Assembly (NCBI GenBank): GCA_003250455.1
Contig: QKGK01000410.1
Span: 1-5,827, forward strand
Source of the DNA: Chloroflexota bacterium
Lineage (GTDB): Bacteria > Chloroflexota > Anaerolineae > Anaerolineales > UBA11579
Length of the DNA: 5,827 nt
Reading direction: 5' to 3'
Shown piece after piece: positions 1 to 5,119 of this stretch; within the stretch, counting starts at the first letter, position 1, and each line of letters starts with the position of its first letter. Under the pieces are notes generated by a model. The model had not been told where the DNA came from. It saw only the letters and a program-made list of their open reading frames with translations, and did not search any database. A program made the translations under genes and the position numbers.

Positions 1-1
1 G

Positions 2-598
2 GTCGTCGAAGACATGCCCCAGATCCGGGGATTATTGGAAGTCACCCTGCGGTTCGAAGGCTACCCTGTGGAATCTGCCAGCAACGGCGAAGAAGCACTG
101 GCGCTGATCCACGAAAACCCGCCCGCCCTGATCATCACCGACATCCTGATGCCCAAAATGGACGGCTTTGCCCTGGTCTACTACCTGCGCAAAAACCAGC
201 AGACCCGCGGCATCCCGGTCATCTTCCTCTCCGCCACCTACGTCACCAAAGAAGATAAAGACTTCGCCCTCAGCCTGGGCGCTACCCGCTTCCTGGAAAA
301 ACCCATCGACACCGCCGACTTCCTGCTCACCATTGGCGAAGTCCTCGCCGAAGGGCCGGACACCATCCCGCTGCCGCTGGGCGAACGCGAATTCTACATG
401 GGCTACCAGAAACGCCTGGAAAACAAGCTCCGCCAGAAAAACCAGCAAATCACCCGCACCGAGCGCCTGCTGGAAACCTTGCCCGAAGAGCAAAAGCCCG
501 CTTTCCAGTCCCTGCTGAACGAATCCATCGAACACCGTAACCAGATCCGCCAGGAACTCGATGAGATCATCCAAAACCTCAAAAACCTGAACGCCTAG
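2..598 (+). CDS. Response regulator receiver protein with C-terminal coiled coil (5' partial)
   Basis: This is a receiver-domain protein that should accept phosphate from a partner histidine kinase. The reading frame is open to the window edge and the first visible residues are VVED, the acidic-pocket motif of a receiver beta-1 strand, so the true start lies just upstream; the ATG at 14 is internal. Numbering from the first full codon, E3/D4 form the acidic pair, D47 (in ITDILMPKMDG) is the phospho-acceptor, S77 (in FLSAT) the switch Ser/Thr and K100 (in LEKPI) the conserved Lys. The 30- and 53-residue spacings from D47 fit a complete domain. The remaining roughly 75 residues are charged and helical (KRLENKLRQKNQQITRTERLL onward) and probably form a coiled coil. 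There is no helix-turn-helix or enzymatic output domain, so it probably acts through protein contacts. The partner kinase and the output are unknown. Confidence 0.9.
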   Translation, partial: VVEDMPQIRGLLEVTLRFEGYPVESASNGEEALALIHENPPALIITDILMPKMDGFALVYYLRKNQQTRGIPVIFLSATYVTKEDKDFALSLGATRFLEKPIDTADFLLTIGEVLAEGPDTIPLPLGEREFYMGYQKRLENKLRQKNQQITRTERLLETLPEEQKPAFQSLLNESIEHRNQIRQELDEIIQNLKNLNA

Positions 599-640
599 GT
601 ACCCCAACCCATATCCAACTGACGATTAGACACTGATCCC

Positions 641-1423
641 ATGAAACCTACCCTCCCCGACCTGACCGCCCTGGCCCAAGGTGCAGGCAAGATCCTGCGC
701 GCCGGCTTCCGCCAAACCAAAAACATCAACCACAAACGCGAGATCGACCTTGTCACCGAGACAGACCAGGCCTCCGAAGACTACATCCTCCAGCAGATCA
801 ACGCCCGCTTCCCCCACCACCACATCATTGCCGAAGAGAACGGAGAATCCGCCGGAGACCCAGACCACACCTGGTACATCGACCCGCTGGACGGCACCAC
901 CAATTTCGCCCACGGGCTGCCGATCTTTGCCGTCTCTATCGCCTATGCCTACCAGGGGCGCACCACCCTGGGCGTGGTCTACGACCCCATGCGGGATGAA
1001 ATGTTCAGCGCAGAGCTTGGTCAGGGGGCAACACTCAACGGCCAGCCGCTGCAGGTCAGCCAGCAAACCGATCTCAAACAGAGCCTGCTGGTCACCGGCT
1101 TCCCCTACGACCGCTTCACCAACCCCGACAACAACTTCAATCACGCCCTGAATTTCCTCATGCGCGTACAGGGATTCCGCCGGCTCGGCGCCGCCGCCCT
1201 CGACCTGTGCAACGTGGCCGCCGGCCGTGTGGATGGCTACTGGGAAATGCATCTGGAACGCTACGACATGGCCGCCGGCGCGCTGGTCGCACAGGAAGCT
1301 GGTGCGGTGGTTACCAAAAAAGACGGCACACCGGATATCCTATCCGCCCCCTACAGCATTGTGGCGGCCAACCCCACCCTGCACGGCGAAATGCTCAAAG
1401 TGCTTGCCCTGCCTGCGGCATAA
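641..1423 (+). CDS. suhB: Inositol monophosphatase family protein (SuhB-like)
   Basis: This is a cytoplasmic Mg-dependent sugar-phosphate phosphatase of the inositol-monophosphatase family; 260 residues is the normal family length. Both signature motifs are present. The first is WYIDPLDGTTNFAHG (residues 78-92), with metal ligands D81 and D84. The second is GYWEMHLERYDMAAG (199-213), with the third metal Asp at D209. E65 in AEENGE supplies the remaining metal ligand. The second signature has Tyr at 208 where Trp is usual, a mild change. Family members hydrolyse myo-inositol-1-phosphate, but some act on fructose-1,6-bisphosphate, PAP or histidinol phosphate; the sequence alone does not settle the substrate. 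The ATG at 641 is 42 bases after the previous stop and has no clear Shine-Dalgarno. The N-terminus (PTLPDLTALAQGAGKILRAGF) matches the expected first helix, which supports this start. It could be co-transcribed with the upstream regulator. Confidence 0.9.
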   Translation: MKPTLPDLTALAQGAGKILRAGFRQTKNINHKREIDLVTETDQASEDYILQQINARFPHHHIIAEENGESAGDPDHTWYIDPLDGTTNFAHGLPIFAVSIAYAYQGRTTLGVVYDPMRDEMFSAELGQGATLNGQPLQVSQQTDLKQSLLVTGFPYDRFTNPDNNFNHALNFLMRVQGFRRLGAAALDLCNVAAGRVDGYWEMHLERYDMAAGALVAQEAGAVVTKKDGTPDILSAPYSIVAANPTLHGEMLKVLALPAA

Positions 1424-1438
1424 CCCATTTCTGCCGGT

Positions 1439-1468
1439 TTCCCACAACACCAAATCCGGTGATATACT
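1439..1468 (+). promoter_or_regulatory. Predicted promoter of the cytochrome gene, extended -10
   Basis: A TATACT -10 element lies at 1463-1468, preceded by TG at 1460-1461, which gives the extended form TG-A-TATACT. A weak -35 (TTCCCA, 4 of 6 matches) lies at 1439-1444 with an 18-base spacer. Initiation about 7 bases after the -10 would fall near 1475, only about 3 bases before the ATG at 1478. The transcript would have almost no leader and no ribosome binding site. Confidence 0.6.
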
Positions 1469-1477
1469 ATCCCCGTC

Positions 1478-2413
1478 ATGGAACACCTTCCAAAACGCGT
1501 CCAAACCCTGCTTAAATTAATGCCGTTTGTGGTCATCGGGCTTTCCCTGCTTTTTATTGCAGCCGAAAGCTTCAACCCCAAACCCGTCCAGGGGCAAGAA
1601 CCTGCTCCCGGAGACCGATCCCGCGGGGGCAAGCTGTACGTCGCCTGGGACATGGCCTATGACAAGAACCTACCACAGACACGAAATCCCCTGTGGCCTG
1701 AAAATACGGCTTCCCGGGTTCCGAATGTGCTCACCTGGCGGTGTGTCAATTGCCACAGCTGGGACTATCGCGGCAGCAGCAGCAATACGCAAAGTTTTCT
1801 CTTTAAAAACCTGGATATCCCCGGTCTGTTTGGCATGATGGAAAAAACCCAGTCAGAGATCATCCCCTGGCTGACCGGTGAAAACAACCCCAACCACGAC
1901 TTCTCCGCCTACCTGACGGAAAAGGACCTCAACGACCTGAGCGCCTTTTTGTCCACCGGGCTGGTCACCCCAAACCTGATCGCCAATGTCGAGACCAACC
2001 AGGCCTTTGGCAACCTGCAAGTGGGTGAAGACAGCTATGTCGAATTCTGCTCCTCCTGCCACGGAATGGAAGGCGAAAAGATCAACTATGGCACGACCGA
2101 AGTGCCCACATTTATGGGAGACATGGCCATGACCAATCCCTGGCGGGTCGCGCATATCGTTCGCTACGGGCATCTGGCTGCCAACGTGCCTCCAGCCGAA
2201 GCCCTGGGGCTGCCCTTCAGCCAGCAGATCGATATCATTGCCTATACGCAAACTTTGCCTACTGCCCTGACCATCACGGCGCCGGAATTCCTGGATATCG
2301 ATTTCGACTCACAGGCCTCCACCAATCCGCTCGCCTTTGGCGCAATCCTGCTCACCCTGCTGATCTTTGGATCCGTGCTGTTTACTTTGCGAAACCGCAG
2401 CAAACCACTATAA
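1478..2413 (+). CDS. Membrane-anchored dihaem c-type cytochrome
   Basis: This 311-residue protein carries two c-type haem attachment motifs, C89-V-N-C92-H93 and C191-S-S-C194-H195, so it should be exported and carry electrons outside the cytoplasmic membrane. A hydrophobic segment at about 12-29 serves as signal anchor or uncleaved signal. A second one at about 285-304 (LAFGAILLTLLIFGSVLF), followed by RNRSKPL, looks like a C-terminal membrane anchor. The first haem lies in GGKLYVAWDMA...PLWP...TWRCVNCHSWDYRG, wording I recognise from uncharacterised Anaerolineae cytochromes. The second domain looks like a class I cytochrome c. Its expected distal Met (usually MP) reads NVPP at 236-239, so M213, M216, M218 or a His may serve instead. 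No oxidoreductase is adjacent, so the redox partner cannot be named. It has its own predicted promoter. Confidence 0.85.
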   Translation: MEHLPKRVQTLLKLMPFVVIGLSLLFIAAESFNPKPVQGQEPAPGDRSRGGKLYVAWDMAYDKNLPQTRNPLWPENTASRVPNVLTWRCVNCHSWDYRGSSSNTQSFLFKNLDIPGLFGMMEKTQSEIIPWLTGENNPNHDFSAYLTEKDLNDLSAFLSTGLVTPNLIANVETNQAFGNLQVGEDSYVEFCSSCHGMEGEKINYGTTEVPTFMGDMAMTNPWRVAHIVRYGHLAANVPPAEALGLPFSQQIDIIAYTQTLPTALTITAPEFLDIDFDSQASTNPLAFGAILLTLLIFGSVLFTLRNRSKPL

Positions 2414-2414
2414 T
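2387..2414 (+). promoter_or_regulatory. Predicted promoter of the SGNH-like gene
   Basis: A perfect TATAAT at 2409-2414 overlaps the TAA stop (2411-2413) of the cytochrome gene. TTGCGA at 2387-2392 matches the -35 consensus at 4 of 6 positions with a 16-base spacer. Initiation would be near 2421, giving a leader of about 24 bases before the ATG at 2445. The promoter lies inside the last codons of the upstream gene. Confidence 0.55.
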
Positions 2415-2444
2415 TCCCAATCCGCCCTCATCCCGGAACAGGCA

Positions 2445-3515
2445 ATGAAGAGAACACATTTATTCATACTTTTTGCGATAGGATTGCTCGCCAGTTTCAG
2501 CTTTTATTATTTCATTAGGTCCAATAACCAATCCCCCCTCGCTGAAACGCGCACCCCAGAACTGACGGCCGCTCCTGGGAAAATCACTTCCACTGCCGAA
2601 GAAGTTGTCCTCAGTATAACGGGCACGCCCGCTCCGCCCGTGGCGCAGGCAGCAACCCCGGAACTTTTAGCAACCCCAACTACAAATTGGCGTACCATCA
2701 CCGACCCGCGCTTACTCTCCTCCGATTGGCGCAAGTGGCCCGTTATCCCGGACTATATTCCTCTCAGGTCGCTGCAAATTTACCAGGCCGCCCTGGATGC
2801 CGGGCGTGATCCCTACCGGTTCTCAAAAATTGGCGACTGCCAGAGCGTCAGCGGGATATTTTTCGGTGTGTTCGAAACCCGCCCCGATTATTCGCTGACC
2901 AAAAGGGTCTTCCAGGAATATCCGGAAGATGCCGCCTCAATTGCCTACTTCCCCGGTTCCTGGATGCGGGACAGCCTGGCCGTTGCAGACGGACTATCCG
3001 TGAACACCGTGTTATCTCCCCTGTGGTCCGACACGACAGCCTGCGAGCCCAACGAACATCCACTGGCCTGTGAGATCCGGGTATGGAATCCCAGCATCGT
3101 CATTATCAGCCTGGGGACGGTCTGGCAGCCCAATGCGGAGCAATCCTTTGAAACCCAGCTTCGAAAAGTGGTCCAGTACGCCATTGAACAGAATGTGCTC
3201 CCGATCCTGGTCACCAAGGCAGACAACGTCGAGAACAACAATTACTATCTCAACCAGATTATCACCCAGATCGCCCTGGAAGAACAGGTTCCCCTTTGGA
3301 ATTTCTGGCTGTCAGTACAAAAACTCCCCTCACAGGGCATCGACAAAGACCACCTCAGCGAAGGCAGCAGCTCACCCGTAAAATATATTTATCTGACCGG
3401 CGACGGCTGGGAGATGAAATCGCTCACCGGTCTGCAGACCCTTCACTTCCTTCTGAAAACGCTTCAGCAGGAGGGGCTGGCCCCCACGGATCTTCCAACC
3501 CCGCCAGAGGGATAA
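2445..3515 (+). CDS. Membrane-anchored SGNH/GDSL-hydrolase-like protein, nucleophile Ser replaced by Cys
   Basis: I chose the ATG at 2445 (356 residues) because MKRTHLFILFAIGLLASFSF begins a good signal anchor. The in-frame ATG at 2367 lies inside the cytochrome gene and would add 26 unrelated residues. After the membrane segment (about 4-24) comes a Thr/Pro/Ala-rich stalk (about 33-82), then an extracellular domain. I read that domain as a divergent SGNH hydrolase. KIGDCQS (residues 128-134) sits where block I GDS is expected. IIISLGTVW-like wording (SLGTVW at 222-227) sits at block III, usually GxND. IDKDHLSEG, with D302 and H303, sits at block V. The usual Ser is Cys132 and the block III Asn is missing, so classical esterase activity is uncertain. 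C200 and C209 could form a disulphide. The fold assignment is by motif order, not by search. The ending LTGLQTLHFLLKTL fits the final helix. It may act on surface polysaccharide or lipid, but no substrate can be named. Confidence 0.75.
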   Translation: MKRTHLFILFAIGLLASFSFYYFIRSNNQSPLAETRTPELTAAPGKITSTAEEVVLSITGTPAPPVAQAATPELLATPTTNWRTITDPRLLSSDWRKWPVIPDYIPLRSLQIYQAALDAGRDPYRFSKIGDCQSVSGIFFGVFETRPDYSLTKRVFQEYPEDAASIAYFPGSWMRDSLAVADGLSVNTVLSPLWSDTTACEPNEHPLACEIRVWNPSIVIISLGTVWQPNAEQSFETQLRKVVQYAIEQNVLPILVTKADNVENNNYYLNQIITQIALEEQVPLWNFWLSVQKLPSQGIDKDHLSEGSSSPVKYIYLTGDGWEMKSLTGLQTLHFLLKTLQQEGLAPTDLPTPPEG

Positions 3516-3522
3516 CTCTCTC

Positions 3523-3551
3523 TTGACACGCCTCTCAACCTGGGTTATGCT
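3523..3551 (+). promoter_or_regulatory. Promoter of the SRP RNA gene
   Basis: TTGACA (3523-3528) is a perfect -35. A 17-base spacer separates it from TATGCT (3546-3551), 5 of 6 matches to the -10 consensus. Initiation 7 bases downstream falls at 3558, the first base of the RNA closing stem. It starts 7 bases after the stop of the SGNH-like gene. It is the strongest promoter in the window, as expected for a constitutive RNA. Confidence 0.85.
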
Positions 3552-3557
3552 TTGCCC

Positions 3558-3662
3558 GCCTGGGTGGGTCCGGCGCGGCGGAACATTGTGAAACTTGTCA
3601 GGTCCGAGAGGAAGCAGCAATAAGCAATCGATTCTGGGTGCCGCCGGGTTTCCTGCTCAGGC
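3558..3662 (+). ncRNA. ffs: Small bacterial signal recognition particle RNA (4.5S type)
   Basis: This encodes the RNA of the signal recognition particle, which binds Ffh and guides ribosomes making membrane and secreted proteins to FtsY. The universally conserved apical domain is visible: GTCAGGTCC (3597-3605), tetraloop GAGA (3606-3609) and GGAAGCAGC (3610-3618). CAGG opposite AGCA forms the symmetric Ffh-binding loop. The rest folds as one long hairpin. GCCTG (3558-3562) pairs with CAGGC (3658-3662), CCGGC (3570-3574) with GCCGG (3643-3647), GGC (3577-3579) with GCC (3640-3642), and ATTG (3585-3588) with CAAT (3625-3628). At about 105 nt and without an Alu domain it is the short form. The tetraloop is GAGA rather than the commoner GGAA, still a GNRA loop. 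The promoter and terminator flank it exactly. Confidence 0.95.
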
Positions 3663-3670
3663 ATTTTTGT
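3658..3670 (+). terminator. Probable intrinsic terminator of the SRP RNA gene
   Basis: The 3' arm of the RNA closing stem (CAGGC) is followed at once by ATTTTTGT, a T-rich tract. The long SRP hairpin itself would serve as the terminator stem. A very short alternative stem (CCT/AGG near 3652-3661) is too weak to be needed. Confidence 0.55.
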
Positions 3671-3716
3671 TCTCTCATCTCCATTTCCCGCCCCTCAGGT
3701 TCAAAGAACAATCTTC

Positions 3717-3725
3717 TGATAAAAT
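3717..3725 (+). promoter_or_regulatory. Extended -10 promoter element giving a predicted leaderless transcript
   Basis: TG-A-TAAAAT at 3717-3725 is an extended -10 element; no good -35 is seen at the usual distance. Initiation 7 bases downstream falls on the A of the ATG at 3732, so the mRNA for the 3D-domain protein and the following LCP gene may start directly at the start codon. No Shine-Dalgarno is present before this ATG. Confidence 0.55.
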
Positions 3726-3731
3726 ATTTCT

Positions 3732-5114
3732 ATGAAACAACTTCGTTTTATCCTCCCCATCCTTGCCATCCTCGTAGTTGCCCTGGTGATCCTCCTCAGC
3801 CCCACATCCCATCACATCACCATACTGGTGGAAGGCCAGGCGATGCCGCTAACCACCTCTGCCAACACCGTGCAGGAGGCATTGCAGGATACCGGGATCA
3901 CCCTCTCACCTGAAGACCAGGTGACCCCCGATCTGAACACGCGCCTCAGCGAAGGCATGCAGATCGAGCTGATCCAGGCTTCCCGGATCACGCTGTTTGT
4001 GGACGGCGGGAAAAAGCACCTCACCACCATCTCGCGTATTCCGGCTGAGTGGCTCGATGAAATTGGCATTACGCTCCTTGAGGGAGATCAATTGGCCATC
4101 AATGGCGAAGCAGCCGGTCTCGACCAGCCAATCCCTTACCAGACGGCCATTTCTGCCGAAGTGGTCCGTTCAGTGCCCTTTTCTTTGGTGCATGCCGGAG
4201 AGCGCATATCCCTGCGGTCTGCCGCCCCCACCGTCGGCCAGGCTCTTTGGGAAGCAGGCTACATCCTTTCCGAGTCCGACCTGGTCGAACCAGCCCCGGA
4301 AACCCCGCTGACGGAATATCTCTCTGTGCAGCTGACCCCTGGAAAGCAGATCCAGGTAGAAACGGATGGCAAGCACCTCAACCTGACCACTTCCGCTAAC
4401 TCCGTTGGGGAGGCACTCTCCCAGGTAGGGCTGTCGCTCCAGGGGCTGGATTACAGCATCCCGGACACCGACGCACCTCTTCCAACGGACGGGAACATCC
4501 AGATCGTCCGGGTGAAGGAAGATGTGCTCATCACCCAGGAGCCAATCGCGTTCACCACTACCTACCAGCCCGTCCCCGAACTGGAAATCGATAATTTCAA
4601 CGTCATCCAGACCGGGCAAATCGGCGTGCAGGCGCAGCGGGTGCGCATCCGCTTTGAGAACGGGGAGGAAATTTCGCGCGAAGTCGAAGATCAATGGACG
4701 CTGATCGATCCGGTGGACCGCATCGAAGGCTACGGCACCCAGATCGTCATCCGCACTGAGATGACCGCTGACGGGCCGATTGAATATTGGCGCAAAGTCG
4801 AACTGTATGCCACCTCATATTCCCCATGCAACCTGGGTGTGGACTGGTGCGGTTACACCACCGCGGCTGGTGATACCATGCGCAAAGGGCTGGCCGGAGT
4901 CAAACCGGCCTGGTTCAGGGTGATGGTGGGACAATATGTGTACGTGCCCAATTATGGACCGGCGAAGATCTCAGATACCGGCGCAAGCATCAATAATTAC
5001 TGGATCGACCTGGCCTACACCGATGAAGAATATATCGGGTGGCATACCTGGACACCGGTCTATTTCCTCACGCCTGTCCCTCCTGAAGAAAACATCCTGT
5101 ATGTCCTCCCCTGA
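3732..5114 (+). CDS. DUF348/G5/3D-domain cell-wall protein
   Basis: This 460-residue surface protein probably binds and remodels peptidoglycan. A signal anchor spans about 5-23 (RFILPILAILVVALVILLS). Four DUF348-type repeats follow, at about 28-83, 85-140, 148-204 and 206-262. Their shared pattern is a beta-strand, a xxLTTxA-like turn, then VxEALxxxGIxLxxxD (for example ANTVQEALQDTGITLSPED and ANSVGEALSQVGLSLQGLD). The second and third repeats are more diverged. A G5 domain lies at about 263-341 (EPIAFTTTY...GVQAQRVRIRFENGEE). A C-terminal 3D domain lies at about 356-448, with VELYATSYSPC at its start and D415-T-G and WID426L as its Asp motifs. C366 and C373 may pair. This order resembles Firmicutes YabE-like and resuscitation-promoting proteins, in which 3D or related domains act like lytic transglycosylases. 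The LCP gene starts five bases after its stop. Confidence 0.88.
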   Translation: MKQLRFILPILAILVVALVILLSPTSHHITILVEGQAMPLTTSANTVQEALQDTGITLSPEDQVTPDLNTRLSEGMQIELIQASRITLFVDGGKKHLTTISRIPAEWLDEIGITLLEGDQLAINGEAAGLDQPIPYQTAISAEVVRSVPFSLVHAGERISLRSAAPTVGQALWEAGYILSESDLVEPAPETPLTEYLSVQLTPGKQIQVETDGKHLNLTTSANSVGEALSQVGLSLQGLDYSIPDTDAPLPTDGNIQIVRVKEDVLITQEPIAFTTTYQPVPELEIDNFNVIQTGQIGVQAQRVRIRFENGEEISREVEDQWTLIDPVDRIEGYGTQIVIRTEMTADGPIEYWRKVELYATSYSPCNLGVDWCGYTTAAGDTMRKGLAGVKPAWFRVMVGQYVYVPNYGPAKISDTGASINNYWIDLAYTDEEYIGWHTWTPVYFLTPVPPEENILYVLP

Positions 5115-5119
5115 ACGGA

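Noticed and set aside
32..607. Long minus-strand reading frame (191 codons) opposite the response regulator
   Set aside because: The + strand frame carries a full set of receiver motifs. The minus-strand translation is rich in repetitive Val/Gly/Phe and matches no family I know; it is expected from GC-rich third positions.
626..1252. Minus-strand reading frame of 208 codons opposite the inositol-monophosphatase gene
   Set aside because: The opposite strand has both IMPase signatures in frame, and this frame has no recognisable motif. It is a composition-driven shadow.
1424..1477. Possible terminator or small gene between the IMPase and cytochrome genes
   Set aside because: No hairpin with a T-tract and no start codon with a useful frame is visible; only the promoter is supported.
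2367..2444. Upstream in-frame ATG for the SGNH-like gene, giving 26 more residues
   Set aside because: It lies inside the cytochrome gene and upstream of the predicted transcript start, and would put a Cys-rich, non-signal sequence before a good membrane anchor.
3638..3913. Plus-strand ORF starting inside the SRP RNA and running into the 3D-domain gene
   Set aside because: It begins within the structured RNA, overlaps the start of a well-supported gene in another frame and has Pro/His-rich shadow composition.
4170..4694. Minus-strand reading frame of 174 codons within the DUF348/G5 gene
   Set aside because: It lies wholly inside a gene with clear repeats and domains, has no motif of its own and no promoter-like sequence upstream on that strand.
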